From: Microvirga sp. KLBC 81
GTDB taxonomy: Bacteria > Pseudomonadota > Alphaproteobacteria > Rhizobiales > Beijerinckiaceae
DNA length: 64,000 nt
Direction: 5' to 3'
Assembly (NCBI RefSeq): GCF_003075415.1
Contig: NZ_QDAH01000013.1
Span: 1 to 64,000 of the forward strand
The position numbers were made by a program, and so were the translations under genes. The notes beneath the pieces are model-generated. The model was not told where the DNA came from. It was given only the letters and a program-made list of their open reading frames with translations, and made no database searches. Shown here in pieces: positions 35,669 to 45,207 of this stretch. Each line of letters begins with the position of its first letter. Within the stretch, counting starts at the first letter, position 1.

Positions 35669-36685
35669 ATGGCTCTTGTCGAAATTGAAAATCTGTCGGT
35701 CGAATTTCCGACCCAAGGCGGCATCATGCGTGCCGTGGATGGCGTCAGCCTCAAGCTCGAAGAGGGCGAGGTTCTCGGCGTCGTGGGCGAATCCGGTTCC
35801 GGCAAAAGCGTGACGATGCTGGCTCTCATGGGCCTCATCCCCTTCCCCGGCCGCGTGAAGGCGGACAAGCTCACCTTCAACGGCCGCGATCTCCTGACGA
35901 TCTCGGAGAAGGAGCGACGCAAGCTCACGGGCAAGGACGTCGCCATGATCTTCCAGGAGCCGATGACGAGCCTGAATCCGTCCTTCACCATCGGGTTCCA
36001 GCTCACGGAGACGCTGCGCCTGCATGAGGGCATGGACCGGAAGGGCGCGCGCCGCCGGGCCATCGAACTGCTCGAGCAGGTGGGCATTCCCTCGCCGGAA
36101 AGCCGCCTCTCCGCCTTCCCGCACCAGCTCTCGGGCGGCATGAACCAGCGCGTGATGATCGCGATGGCGATTGCCTGCAATCCGAAGCTCCTGATCGCTG
36201 ACGAGCCCACCACCGCACTCGACGTGACGATCCAGGCGCAGATCCTGGACCTGCTCATGACGCTCCAGAAGGAGCGCAACATGGGTCTCGTCATGATCAC
36301 GCACAATATGGGCGTCGTGGCCGACACCGCGAAGCGCGTGATGGTGATGTATGCGGGGCAGATCATGGAGGAGCGCTCCGCTGCCGACCTCTTCGCCTCG
36401 CCGCAGCATCCCTATACGGCAGCACTTCTCGCAGCGCTTCCCGAGCGCAGCGAAGGCGGACGTCTTGCGACGATCCCCGGCGTGGTGCCCGGCCTCTATG
36501 ACCGTCCGAAGGGCTGCTTGTTCAGCCCGCGTTGCGCCTATGCCACCGAGCATTCGCGCAATGTGCGGCCAGAGCTGCGTCCCTGGGCCGGTGGTCACAT
36601 CCGCTGCCACTACCCGCTCGGCGATCCGAACCGGACCGCCAATATCCAGCACGATCATCCCCTGAAGACGGAGGCCGCGTCGTGA
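35669..36685 (+). CDS. dppD: Peptide ABC transporter ATP-binding protein (DppD type)
   Basis: A 338-aa ATPase with Walker [10 protein letters not shown] (about residues 40-48), the Q-loop [16 protein letters not shown], signature [14 protein letters not shown], Walker [14 protein letters not shown] and H-loop [10 protein letters not shown]. The C-terminal oligopeptide-transporter extension includes the cysteine-containing [16 protein letters not shown], which in this family can bind an iron-sulfur cluster. It energises DppBC together with DppF. The stop overlaps the GTG start of dppF. Confidence 0.94.
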   Translation: MALVEIENLSVEFPTQGGIMRAVDGVSLKLEEGEVLGVVGESGSGKSVTMLALMGLIPFPGRVKADKLTFNGRDLLTISEKERRKLTGKDVAMIFQEPMTSLNPSFTIGFQLTETLRLHEGMDRKGARRRAIELLEQVGIPSPESRLSAFPHQLSGGMNQRVMIAMAIACNPKLLIADEPTTALDVTIQAQILDLLMTLQKERNMGLVMITHNMGVVADTAKRVMVMYAGQIMEERSAADLFASPQHPYTAALLAALPERSEGGRLATIPGVVPGLYDRPKGCLFSPRCAYATEHSRNVRPELRPWAGGHIRCHYPLGDPNRTANIQHDHPLKTEAAS

Positions 36686-37665
36686 GCGCTCCCGTTGTCG
36701 AAGCCAAGAACCTGAAGCAGATCTACAAGATCAAGCGCGGTCTCTTTAAGGAGCCCGCCCAGCTGCAGGCTGTCGGCGGCATCACGTTTTCCATCGAGCC
36801 CGGAAAGACGCTGGCCGTCGTGGGCGAATCCGGCTGCGGCAAGTCCACGCTTGCCCGCATGGTGACCCTCATCGAAAAGCCGACGGAGGGGCAACTCTCC
36901 CTCGACGGCATCGATGCGGTGAACCCGCCGTCGAACTACGCCAAGGAGCTGCGCCGCATGGTGCAGCTGGTGTTCCAGAATCCCTACGGCTCGCTCAATC
37001 CGCGCAAGAAAGTGGGCACGATCCTGGAGGAGCCGCTCGTCATCAACACCAATCTCTCCTCTGCCGAACGCAAGGAGCGAGTGCGGGCGATGATGGCGAA
37101 GGTGGGCCTGCGTCCCGAGCACTACAACCGCTATCCGCACATGTTCTCCGGCGGCCAGCGCCAGCGTATCGCGATTGCGCGCGCGCTGATGCTCTCGCCG
37201 AAGCTCGTGGTGGCGGACGAGCCGGTCTCCGCGCTCGACGTGTCGATCCAGGCGCAGGTGCTGAACCTTCTCGCCGATCTGCAGCAGGAGATGGGCCTCG
37301 CCTATCTCTTCATCTCGCACGATCTCGGCGTCGTCCGGCACATCGCCCATGACGTGCTCGTCATGTATCTCGGCCACGCAGTCGAGCATGGGCCGAAGGA
37401 GAAGATCTACGCCCGCCCGCTGCATCCCTATACGCAGGCGCTTCTCTCCTCCACGCCCGGCATCACCGGCGTGAAGCGCAAGCGCATCGTGCTGAAAGGT
37501 GAACTCCCCTCGCCGCTCAACCCGCCGAAGGGCTGCGTGTTCTCGACACGCTGCCCCTATGTGACGGATCGCTGCAAGGTGGAACGCCCGGCTCTGCGCG
37601 AACTCGATGGTCGCCAGGTCGCCTGCCACTACGCCGAGAACTTCCTGAAGGAAGCGGCAGCTTGA
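36682..37665 (+). CDS. dppF: Peptide ABC transporter ATP-binding protein (DppF type)
   Basis: A 327-aa ATPase, second nucleotide-binding subunit of the Dpp importer. Walker A is GESGCGKST, the Q-loop is [17 protein letters not shown], the signature is [15 protein letters not shown], Walker B is [13 protein letters not shown] and the H-loop is [10 protein letters not shown]. The C-terminal [18 protein letters not shown] repeats the cysteine pattern of DppD. It starts with GTG at 36682, overlapping the dppD stop by 4 bp. It ends 2 bp from the stop of the convergent AI-2E gene. Confidence 0.94.
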   Translation: MSAPVVEAKNLKQIYKIKRGLFKEPAQLQAVGGITFSIEPGKTLAVVGESGCGKSTLARMVTLIEKPTEGQLSLDGIDAVNPPSNYAKELRRMVQLVFQNPYGSLNPRKKVGTILEEPLVINTNLSSAERKERVRAMMAKVGLRPEHYNRYPHMFSGGQRQRIAIARALMLSPKLVVADEPVSALDVSIQAQVLNLLADLQQEMGLAYLFISHDLGVVRHIAHDVLVMYLGHAVEHGPKEKIYARPLHPYTQALLSSTPGITGVKRKRIVLKGELPSPLNPPKGCVFSTRCPYVTDRCKVERPALRELDGRQVACHYAENFLKEAAA

Positions 37666-37667
37666 AT

Positions 37668-39692
37668 TCAAGCAGGCAGCGGCAGGCGCGTTCCTGCCGC
37701 TGCTTCATTCGCGGCCCGACCGGTTGTCACGGTCTGCGGCAGTTCCTCTTCACCGGTGGCAACCTTCAGGCATTGCACCACCGCATCGCGCATGGACGAG
37801 ACGTAGTAATCCGCTCCCAACGTTGCGCGCATCGTCTCACTCTTCAAAACCGCATCTTCCGCAGGCCATAGCCCCACGAGAATGGGTGCCTTGGGCGCCT
37901 TCTTTCTCAGGCGCCGCAGCAGATAACGCAGATGCGCAGGCGTGCCCCTGATCTCCAGATAGCTGATGCACACCATCTGCACGCCGGTCATGTCGAGATT
38001 GTAAATCGCCGAGCGCGACACAGCTTCGTGGGGCACGAGACGACTTCCAAGCCCGTGCTTGCTCAAAAGCTGTGCCAGCATCTCGGAGGCTGCTTCATCC
38101 AACGGTCCGCGACCAGCGATGCACATGACAGCGCCTTCCGCTTTCCATGTCTCGGGGATCTTGTCTTCGTGAGGCATCTCGCCGACGACGGCCGGTTCCT
38201 TGATCGCAGGCTTCTCGCTTGGCGGTGACGCCACCGGCTCATCCTCGGTTTCATGCGGCGGCGGCTCGATATCCTCGTGAGAGCCGAGATCCTGCACGAG
38301 AGCCTTGATCACATCGCGCACCTGATCAAGCTGGCGATGGGTAAGCACGCCCCGTGTCGCGTCATTGGCGGCAAGTTGAAGCCCTTTGAGCGCAACCTCA
38401 TCGTAGTAGGATGTGAGTGAGCGCTCCTTCAGCAGAACTTCCGCCGAATCCAACGCCTCATCAGGGTCACCTGCGAGCATGCGCTGATAGAGGTTCTCCG
38501 CCGGCGTCAGAGCAGGCCTGTCGCCGAGCAGCACGTCGAGAAATTCGAGCCTCTCCACGTGCCGTCCCAGCACAACGAGACACAAGGTCAGAGGGGTTGC
38601 GATGAGCAGGCCCACGGGACCCCAGATCCACGTCCAGAAGATCGCCGAAATCACGACGGCGAAAGGCGACAGGCCGGTGCTCTGCCCATAGACGATAGGC
38701 TCGACCACGTGACCCATCAGAGGTTCGCCGATCACGAACAGAGCCAGCGTCATGAGGGCCATGGACCAACCGGGATCGACCGCAGCGGCGAGAAGAATCG
38801 GAGGGGCGGCGGCCACGAACGAGCCGATATAGGGCACGAAGCGCATGAGCGCCGCGAAGACGCCCCACAAGGCAGGACTCGGCACACCGATCAGCCAAAG
38901 GCCGATACCGGCAACGAGACCGAAGGCTGCGTTCAGCGCAAGCTGAGTGAGGAAGAAGCGGCTCAAGCGTCGCGCGGCATCGTCCATGGCCGCCGTGGTG
39001 CGGTGCAGGTCGCTCGAGCCGAACAGGCGGATCATGCGGTCACGCAGATCCTCGCGCTGCATGAGGATGAAGACCAGCACCACGAACACGATGCCCATGG
39101 TCGCGAGGGGCTCGAGCAGGGGCAGCAGGACATTGCGCGCGACCTGCGCCGGTGTCGGCTCCGGCTCATGCACCTCGACAGGCATGGGCTTTGGTGCCTC
39201 CGGCGGAGGTTCGGCCGCGCTGGAAGAGGCAGGAGCCTGTGCTTCCGCTGGCTGTTCTCCCACGGCTTGGTCGAACCGGCGGCCGAAATCCCGGAGCATG
39301 GTCGGTAGTTTGCCCAACGTGCCCTCACGCAGGGAGCCGACCTTTCTTTCGATCGTGGTCTGATAGCGCGGAATGTCCGAGGCAAGACCCGCAAGCTGAA
39401 ACCCGATGAGACCACCAAGAGAGACGACGATTCCGAGTGTCACGAGGACCGCGATGATAACCGATGGCACTCGCCCCAGTTGCCACCTGCGCATCAGGTC
39501 GACGAAGGGGGCGAGCACGAAGGCGAGCAGGATTGCGAGCACCACGGGCAGGAAGACTTCCTGTCCCACATAGAGCGCCGCCAGCACGACCACGCCCACG
39601 GCCAGGGTCAGCAATCCGGACAGACCCGGAACTCCGGGAGGCTGGATCTCCGTCTCTGGGGGTGGCGGCACGGGCAAGGGTGCGGGACGCAT
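37668..39692 (-). CDS. AI-2E family (PerM-like) transporter with extra cytoplasmic C-terminal domain
   Basis: A 674-aa membrane protein. Residues about 1-400 are the AI-2E/PerM domain: paired N-terminal TM helices, a long polar insert rich in Glu, Pro and Ala (about 140-185), then TM helices with RFVPYIGSFVAAAPPILLAA and IVYGQSTGLSPFAVVISAIFWTWIWG. After a linker, residues about 560-650 form an alpha/beta segment (VMCIAGRGPLDEAASEMLAQLLSKHG; VQMVCISYLEIRGTPAHLRYLLRRLRK; PILVGLWP), read in parts, that looks like a B12-binding-type Rossmann fold without an obvious DxHxxG cobalamin motif. The family name is historical; many members move Na+, H+ or unknown solutes. The length is nearly double that of a plain PerM. 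Confidence 0.85.
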   Translation of the reverse strand: MRPAPLPVPPPPETEIQPPGVPGLSGLLTLAVGVVVLAALYVGQEVFLPVVLAILLAFVLAPFVDLMRRWQLGRVPSVIIAVLVTLGIVVSLGGLIGFQLAGLASDIPRYQTTIERKVGSLREGTLGKLPTMLRDFGRRFDQAVGEQPAEAQAPASSSAAEPPPEAPKPMPVEVHEPEPTPAQVARNVLLPLLEPLATMGIVFVVLVFILMQREDLRDRMIRLFGSSDLHRTTAAMDDAARRLSRFFLTQLALNAAFGLVAGIGLWLIGVPSPALWGVFAALMRFVPYIGSFVAAAPPILLAAAVDPGWSMALMTLALFVIGEPLMGHVVEPIVYGQSTGLSPFAVVISAIFWTWIWGPVGLLIATPLTLCLVVLGRHVERLEFLDVLLGDRPALTPAENLYQRMLAGDPDEALDSAEVLLKERSLTSYYDEVALKGLQLAANDATRGVLTHRQLDQVRDVIKALVQDLGSHEDIEPPPHETEDEPVASPPSEKPAIKEPAVVGEMPHEDKIPETWKAEGAVMCIAGRGPLDEAASEMLAQLLSKHGLGSRLVPHEAVSRSAIYNLDMTGVQMVCISYLEIRGTPAHLRYLLRRLRKKAPKAPILVGLWPAEDAVLKSETMRATLGADYYVSSMRDAVVQCLKVATGEEELPQTVTTGRAANEAAAGTRLPLPA

Positions 39693-39876
39693 CGTTTTTC
39701 AGGTCTCTCCTGCCTGCGAGATCATCTCGCCGGTCAGCAAACAACGTATGGACCCCGCAAAACGATCCTTGGCCGTTCAGGCCAAGGCAAACTTGAGACC
39801 TTTTGCCATCTGGGGACCGAGGCCGTTCGTCCCCATCTCAAGGACATCTCACGGTTATTCCAGCGAACGTCAGCCC

Positions 39877-40656
39877 ATGTCGCCCACGAGACGCAGCCTT
39901 CTGATCGGCGCGGCTCTCGCCGCCTCTTCCACTCTTCATGCCCAACAGGACCAAGCCCAATCGATGCCGGTGACGGAAAAACGCAACACCTTCACGAGCG
40001 GCGGCAGGACCATTGCCGTCGAGACCTTTCAGGCTGCCGGCGACGCAGCCCGCCCTGCCGTGCTCATGCTGCACGGTGCGGATGGGTTGAGCTACAATAC
40101 GGAGTATCGCCAGGGTGCCCGGGGCGTGGCCGCTGCCGGCTATCAGGTCCACCTTGTCCATTACCTGGACCGCACGAGCGAGAAGCGGGCCTCCTTCGCC
40201 ACCCTGTTCCAGAACTTCATGCCCTGGATGGACACGGTGCAGGATGCGCTGACCTTCGCGTCCAGCCACCCTGGAGCGGATGCAAGCCGCGTCGGCATCA
40301 TCGGCATTTCGCTCGGTGCGGCGCTCGGCTTGGCCGTCTCCTCGACAGACCCGCGCGTGAAGACGCTCGTGAACTATTTCGGTCCCCTGCCGCAGGGCGC
40401 GATCGCCACCACGTCGCGCCTGCCGCCGACCCTGGTTCTGCACGGCTCAGCCGATCCCATCGTGCCCGTGGCGAACGCCTATGCGGTTGAGGCGCTGCTG
40501 CGCCAGCAGAACGTGCCGCATGAGGTGAAGGTCTATCCGGGCCAGGGCCACGGCTTCCGGGGGGCGGCGGAAAAGGACGCCACGCAGCGGGCGCTCGCCT
40601 TCCTGCGCCGTCATCTGTCCGGCGCCGACACCGCGCCTCTTCCGATGGGGGGCTAG
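39877..40656 (+). CDS. Secreted dienelactone hydrolase-like alpha/beta hydrolase
   Basis: A 259-aa exported hydrolase from the ATG at 39877, which starts a Tat-like or Sec signal peptide (MSPTRRSLLIGAALAASSTLHA). The fold is DLH-type: AVLMLHGADGLS (oxyanion loop), nucleophile elbow GISLG, acid LVLHGSADPIVP and catalytic His in YPGQGHGF. The nucleophile is Ser, not the Cys of classic dienelactone hydrolase, so a general esterase activity is more likely. The open frame extends upstream, but that part has no signal peptide. Its TAG stop codon belongs to a dispersed palindromic element. Confidence 0.86.
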   Translation: MSPTRRSLLIGAALAASSTLHAQQDQAQSMPVTEKRNTFTSGGRTIAVETFQAAGDAARPAVLMLHGADGLSYNTEYRQGARGVAAAGYQVHLVHYLDRTSEKRASFATLFQNFMPWMDTVQDALTFASSHPGADASRVGIIGISLGAALGLAVSSTDPRVKTLVNYFGPLPQGAIATTSRLPPTLVLHGSADPIVPVANAYAVEALLRQQNVPHEVKVYPGQGHGFRGAAEKDATQRALAFLRRHLSGADTAPLPMGG

Positions 40657-40813
40657 AGCATCGGACGAGAAAAGTGGATCTGCACTTTTGGGATCGATCC
40701 GATGCTCCCTTCATAGAGAAGAGCATCGTTGAAAGCGGAACCGGAGGTCCGCGTCAGCGACCCGAAGGGCCGCGCTAGCGAATACCAGGTCCACTTTTCC
40801 GCACGATGCGCTA
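40654..40813 (+). repeat. Dispersed stop-codon palindrome, copy 2 (extended form)
   Basis: It begins TAGAGCATCGGACGAG, with TAG being the stop codon of the hydrolase gene, and the core ends GATGCTC at 40707. A distal inverted half, TCCACTTTTCCGCACGATGC, lies near 40790-40810, so the whole 160 bp forms a larger inverted repeat. The stretch 40708-40755 is homologous to the right flank of copy 1. Confidence 0.82.
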
Positions 40814-40853
40814 AGGTCGCTACAAGTCAATCAACACAAACTCTCAGCGGAGC

Positions 40854-42932
40854 ATGTCGGCAATGGCGTCCAGCGCGGATCTCTCAGGGAACCCCCTTCT
40901 GTCCACTTGGAACACACCTTACACTCTTCCACCCTTCGAGAGCATCCTTCCTGAGCATTACAAGCCCGCCTTCGACAAAGCGTTAGCCGAGCAACAGGCC
41001 GAGATCGCCGCGATTTCCGAGAGCACGGAGGAGCCCACCTTCGCCAACACCATTGAGGTGCTGGAACGCAGCGGTGCTATCCTCAAGCGCGTAGGCGGCG
41101 TGTTCTTCAACCTCGCAGGCTCGCACACCAACGAGGCGATCCAGGCCATCGAGCGCGAGATGGCGCCGATCCTCGCCAAGCACCGCAACAGCATTTTCAT
41201 GAACGAGGCGCTCTACAGGCGCGTCGCCGCTCTCTACGACAAGCGCGAGAGCCTCGGTCTCGATGCAGAACAGGCTCGCGTCCTCGACCGCTACAACACC
41301 ATTTTCATGCGCGCAGGCGCAAAGCTCGGACCGGACGAGAAGAAGCGTCTCGCCGCCATCACCGAGCGCCTCGCAAGCCTTGGCACGCAGTTCTCGCAGA
41401 ATGTTCTGGCGGACGAGAAGTCCTATCAGCTCGTGCTCCAGACCGAAGAGGATCTCGCGGGCCTTCCCTCGTTCCTGCGCGAAGCAGCGGCGCAGGCTGC
41501 GGAAGAGCGCGGGCTGAGAGGCAAATACGTCATCACCTTGTCGCGCTCAAGCATCGAGCCCTTCCTGCAATTCTCCAAGCGCCGTGACCTTCGCGAGCAG
41601 GCTTTCAAGGCCTGGGCCTCGCGCGGCGACAATGGCAACGCCACCGACAACAAGGCAATCATCGCCGAGATGGCAGCTTTGCGCCTCGAGCGCGCGAAGC
41701 TCTTGGGCTATGAGACCTTCGCCGATTTCAAGCTCTCCGACACCATGGCGAAGACACCGGATGCCGTGCAGAAGTTGTTGAACGACGTGTGGGCGCCCGC
41801 TCGCGCCCGCGCCGAGGCCGAGCGTGACGACCTGCAGGCGCTGGCACAGTCGCAGGGCGACAACATTGTTATCGAGCCGTGGGACTGGCGCTTCTATGCG
41901 GACCAGGTGCGGATGGCACGCCACAACCTCGATGAGGCGACGATCAAGCCTTACTTTCAGCTCGACCGGATCATCGAGGCTTCATTCGAGACCGCGCATC
42001 GGCTCTTTGGTCTGAGCTTCCAGGAAATGAAGAATTTCCCGAAGTATCATCCGGACATTCGCGCCTGGCAGGTGCTGGATGCGAACGGCCATCACGTCGG
42101 CATCTTCATCGGCGATTATTTCGCACGTTCGTCCAAGCGCAGCGGCGCATGGATGAGCGCCTTCCGCTCGCAGGAAAAACTCACGGGCGACGTGCGGCCC
42201 GTCATCGTGAACGTCATGAACTTCGCCAAAGGTGGGGCGGGCGAGCCCTCGCTCCTGAGCTTCGACGATGCGCGCACGCTCTTCCACGAATTCGGCCATG
42301 GCCTGCACGGCCTTCTCTCCGACGTGACCTATCCGCTGCTCGCGGGCACGGCCGTCTCGACCGACTTCGTGGAGCTGCCCTCACAGCTTTATGAGCACTG
42401 GCTGTCGCAGCCCGATATTCTCCGTCGCTACGCCACCCATTACCGGACGGGCGAGCCGATTCCGGAGGAGCTGCTCGAACGCCTGATGGCCGCGCGTAAC
42501 TTCAATCAGGGCTTCGCCACCGTGGAGTATCTGGCCTCCGCCTTCGTCGATCTCGAGCTTCACCGCCGCAAGGACGTGACAGGGCTCGATGTCCCGGCCT
42601 TCGAGAAGGAAACACTGGAGAAGATCGGCATGCCGCGCGAGATCATCATGCGCCACCGTACGCCCCACTTCACCCATGTGTTTGCGGGCGACGGCTATTC
42701 CTCGGGCTATTACAGCTATCTCTGGTCGGAGGTGCTGGATGCGGACGCCTTCACGGCCTTCGAAGAGACCGGCGACGCGTTCAACAAGGACATGGCGGAG
42801 AAGCTGCAGCGCTTCATCTATTCCGCCGGAAACCTGCGCGATCCGGCGGAGGCCTACACGGCCTTCCGGGGCCGACTGCCCACGGCTGACGCGCTTCTGG
42901 CCAAGCGCGGACTGGCGGCGCTGTGCGAATAA
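40854..42932 (+). CDS. M3 family metallopeptidase (oligopeptidase A / peptidyl-dipeptidase Dcp type)
   Basis: A 692-aa cytoplasmic zinc peptidase that degrades short peptides, plausibly those brought in by the Dpp importer nearby. The zinc motif is HEFGHGLHGLLSD (HExxH, near residue 480), with the third ligand Glu downstream (DFVELPSQLYEHW). N-terminal PLLSTWNTPYTLPPFESILPEHYKPAF and the substrate-loop Tyr/His in FAGDGYSSGYYSYLWSEVLDADAF are typical. The length fits Dcp/PrlC. The ATG at 40854 has a weak purine-rich site (AGCGGAGC), and the next ATG is at 40863. Confidence 0.94.
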   Translation: MSAMASSADLSGNPLLSTWNTPYTLPPFESILPEHYKPAFDKALAEQQAEIAAISESTEEPTFANTIEVLERSGAILKRVGGVFFNLAGSHTNEAIQAIEREMAPILAKHRNSIFMNEALYRRVAALYDKRESLGLDAEQARVLDRYNTIFMRAGAKLGPDEKKRLAAITERLASLGTQFSQNVLADEKSYQLVLQTEEDLAGLPSFLREAAAQAAEERGLRGKYVITLSRSSIEPFLQFSKRRDLREQAFKAWASRGDNGNATDNKAIIAEMAALRLERAKLLGYETFADFKLSDTMAKTPDAVQKLLNDVWAPARARAEAERDDLQALAQSQGDNIVIEPWDWRFYADQVRMARHNLDEATIKPYFQLDRIIEASFETAHRLFGLSFQEMKNFPKYHPDIRAWQVLDANGHHVGIFIGDYFARSSKRSGAWMSAFRSQEKLTGDVRPVIVNVMNFAKGGAGEPSLLSFDDARTLFHEFGHGLHGLLSDVTYPLLAGTAVSTDFVELPSQLYEHWLSQPDILRRYATHYRTGEPIPEELLERLMAARNFNQGFATVEYLASAFVDLELHRRKDVTGLDVPAFEKETLEKIGMPREIIMRHRTPHFTHVFAGDGYSSGYYSYLWSEVLDADAFTAFEETGDAFNKDMAEKLQRFIYSAGNLRDPAEAYTAFRGRLPTADALLAKRGLAALCE

Positions 42933-42934
42933 GA

Positions 42935-42954
42935 GCGGGCGCGAAAGCGCCTGC
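42935..42954. terminator. GAAA-tetraloop hairpin after the M3 peptidase
   Basis: GCGGGCGC (42935-42942), loop GAAA, GCGCCTGC (42947-42954), one G-T wobble. It lies between convergent genes but has no T run on either side, so it is a 3'-end stabiliser or weak terminator. Confidence 0.5.
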
Positions 42955-43151
42955 TAGATCAAAGTGGGAAGAAGCTGCTTCATGCGGCGCGTGAAGCGGA
43001 AATGCATCCGCACATTGTGCGGCAGGCTTTTCGGCGGAGTTACTTCCTTGGGCTGAAGAGAGGAAGCGGAAGGGCTTGGACGCAGGACGCTCAGGAGGAA
43101 AGCCATTCCCTTGGGATCGGTCTCCAGGGCTTTCGCATCGAGCACAGGCAT
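42954..43151 (-). CDS. Small hypothetical protein (about 65 aa)
   Basis: A short frame starting MPVLDAKALETDPKGMAFLL at 43151, with AAGAAGGGA nine bases upstream, and ending RRMKQLLPTLI. It is basic at the C-terminus, with one amphipathic N-terminal helix and no cysteine. I recognise no family. It is supported by the good ribosome site, by lying in the 302-base gap between the M3 peptidase and aldose epimerase genes, and by its stop meeting the hairpin exactly. It could still be chance. Confidence 0.45.
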   Translation of the reverse strand: MPVLDAKALETDPKGMAFLLSVLRPSPSASSLQPKEVTPPKSLPHNVRMHFRFTRRMKQLLPTLI

Positions 43152-43234
43152 AGGGAGCATTCCCTTCTTGGTTGGTGTTTTTTACGGAACGCAACACTGC
43201 AGGAAAAACGGCCAACTTGTGGCAAAGTTCCCGA

Positions 43235-44245
43235 CTAGATTGGGAACCTGAGCTCGCTGACCTGCTTTGAAACCTGCCCCGGTTCGAGAATTGACGACGG
43301 AAAATGGGCATTATTGGGGCTATCCGGAAATCGCTGAGGTTCCAGGCAGAGGCCTGCATGGCGGCCATATCGCGCGCCGTTGAGGCCTGAAACGGGCACG
43401 TTGATGAGATGACCCGCATAGAACTGGACGCCCGGCTCGGTCGTCCAAAGCTCCATGCTCAGCCCATTCCTCGGAGATTTGAGAACCGTCGCCTGACGGA
43501 GTACCCCATAAGAGCCGCGCAGCACGTAATTCGTATCGTAGAGCGTATCGTCGTTGATCAGCTCGGCGCCAATGGGCCTTAGGCTGGTGAAATCGTAGGC
43601 CGTATCCGCCACGCGCCTGATCTCGCCGGTGGGGATAAGATCAGGATACGTTGGCGTGATGTAATCGGCCGCGATCATCAGGTGATGGGAGAGAATGTCC
43701 GCGCTGCCATCGAGATTGAAATAGCCATGCGTGGTGAGATTGACCGGGGTCGGGCGGTCTGTGATGGCCGTGAGTTCGATGCGTACGGTAGCGGAAGGCA
43801 GCAGGGTATAGGTGCAGGTCGCAACGAGCCGTCCGGGATAGCCCATGTCCCCATCATCGGAGACGAGGCTCAAGGTGACGCTGGACTCACTGTGCTCGAC
43901 GATGCTCCAGAGCCGCGTGCCGAAGCCCCTGGAACCGCCATGAAGCTGATTGGGCCCCTCATTCGCATCGAGCTTGTAGGTTTCATCATTCAGCGTGAAC
44001 CGGGCCCCGCCGATGCGGTTGGCATGACGTCCCACGATGGCCCCGAAATAGGGTGAATGGGCGATGTAATCCTCGATGGAGTTGAGCCCCAGCAGCACGC
44101 TCTGCGGCCCGTTCGTGGTGGGCACGACGAGATCGCGGATCACGGCGCCCCAGGTGAGTACACGCATCTCGACACTATCGGGGCCGGTGAGCGTGATCTG
44201 CAGGACGTCCTCTCCGCCAACAGAGCCGAACCGTTCGATCGCCAT
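43235..44245 (-). CDS. galM: Aldose 1-epimerase (mutarotase)
   Basis: A 336-aa GalM-family enzyme that interconverts alpha and beta anomers of sugars such as galactose or arabinose. Catalytic residues can be placed: the substrate-binding NQLHGGSRGFG (His near 101), the general acid His in LTTHGYFNLDGSADILSH (near residue 170) and the base Glu in LCLEPQRFPDSPNN (near 300). There is no signal peptide, so it is cytoplasmic. It lies 4 bp downstream of the SMP-30 lactonase gene, suggesting a two-gene sugar oxidation unit. Confidence 0.93.
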   Translation of the reverse strand: MAIERFGSVGGEDVLQITLTGPDSVEMRVLTWGAVIRDLVVPTTNGPQSVLLGLNSIEDYIAHSPYFGAIVGRHANRIGGARFTLNDETYKLDANEGPNQLHGGSRGFGTRLWSIVEHSESSVTLSLVSDDGDMGYPGRLVATCTYTLLPSATVRIELTAITDRPTPVNLTTHGYFNLDGSADILSHHLMIAADYITPTYPDLIPTGEIRRVADTAYDFTSLRPIGAELINDDTLYDTNYVLRGSYGVLRQATVLKSPRNGLSMELWTTEPGVQFYAGHLINVPVSGLNGARYGRHAGLCLEPQRFPDSPNNAHFPSSILEPGQVSKQVSELRFPI

Positions 44246-44249
44246 GATC

Positions 44250-45131
44250 TCACCCTCCGAAGATGTTGGTCTTCAAGCCGCGTATGCCGCCGGTCTCGAC
44301 CTTGAAGAGATGGCCCGCCATGGGATCCACATGGGGATCATGGCCGATGGCGGCGGTGGTGATGTAGAGCGTGGTCAGGTCCGGCCCGCCGAAGGCGCAT
44401 TTCGTGACCTGCGCGGTCGGCACCGGGACAGTCCGCTCCACCGATCCGTCGGGGGCAAAGCGCGTGATGCGCGAGCCGCCCCAATGACAGACCCAAACAT
44501 AGCCTTCCGCATCAACGGCCATGCCGTCCGGGTGGCCCCAGCCCTCATCGAAATGCACGAAGCGCCGCCGCTCGCCCACCCGGCCCCCGCTCACATCGAA
44601 GGCATAGATCACGCCGTTCACCGTATCGGTGGCATAGAGAATCTGCCCGTCATGACTGAAGGCGGGGCCGTTGGTGACGATGAAGCCGGAATGAAACTGG
44701 CTCAGCTCCTTTCCGTCCCAGCGCCAGAAGGAACCGCTCTCGTCCGTCTCGTCATCGTGCATGGTGCCGAAATAGATCGCGCCGTCCGGCCCCACATGTC
44801 CGTCGTTGATGCGGTTGCCGGGAAGGTCTTTTTCCGGCGCAACGATGGGCTCGGCTTCGCCCGTTTTCAGGTTGAAACGGGAAAGGCCCGACTTGAAGCC
44901 AGCCACCACCACATCGGGATCGGGGGTGAGCGCGATGAAGCCGATGCGCTCCGGAGCCGCGATGCGCGAATGCTCGTTGGTTCCGGGTCGATAACGCCAC
45001 ACGGCCGGGTTCTTGATGTCAACCCAGAACAGGGTGTTGGAGCGCTCGTCCCACACAGGCCCTTCGCCGAGCACGCAGGCGCTTGCCACCGCCACATGCG
45101 GCATCTGAGGGTGAACGATGGGATTTGTCAT
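44250..45131 (-). CDS. SMP-30/gluconolactonase/LRE family protein
   Basis: A 293-aa six-bladed propeller lactonase that opens sugar lactones made by aldose dehydrogenases. Metal ligands can be placed at Glu in CVLGEGPVWDERSNTLFWVD, Asn in NRINDGHVGPDGAIYFGTM (near 112) and Asp in GHPDGMAVDAEGYVWVCHWG (near 210). The ATG at 45131 has AAAGGGGA upstream; an upstream extension to 45200 has no support. It is transcribed just before galM, consistent with oxidative galactose or arabinose use. The dehydrogenase partner is not seen here. Confidence 0.92.
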   Translation of the reverse strand: MTNPIVHPQMPHVAVASACVLGEGPVWDERSNTLFWVDIKNPAVWRYRPGTNEHSRIAAPERIGFIALTPDPDVVVAGFKSGLSRFNLKTGEAEPIVAPEKDLPGNRINDGHVGPDGAIYFGTMHDDETDESGSFWRWDGKELSQFHSGFIVTNGPAFSHDGQILYATDTVNGVIYAFDVSGGRVGERRRFVHFDEGWGHPDGMAVDAEGYVWVCHWGGSRITRFAPDGSVERTVPVPTAQVTKCAFGGPDLTTLYITTAAIGHDPHVDPMAGHLFKVETGGIRGLKTNIFGG

Positions 45132-45207
45132 GATGTCCCCTTTCAAATCAGGCAGCCTGCCGTCATCCGCGCCTGCCGGTAACGAGCACAGGGCGGACAC
45201 GGTTCAA

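Noticed and set aside
37677-37704. The hairpin GCAGCGGCAGG/CCTGCCGCTGC as the terminator of the dpp operon.
   Set aside because: It lies in the 3' coding end of the convergent AI-2E gene and is not followed by a T run, so I cannot separate it from coding constraint.
37668-39692. Quorum-sensing autoinducer-2 import as the role of the AI-2E family protein.
   Set aside because: The family name comes from one early report; many members are ion or unknown solute carriers, and no lsr or lux genes are nearby.
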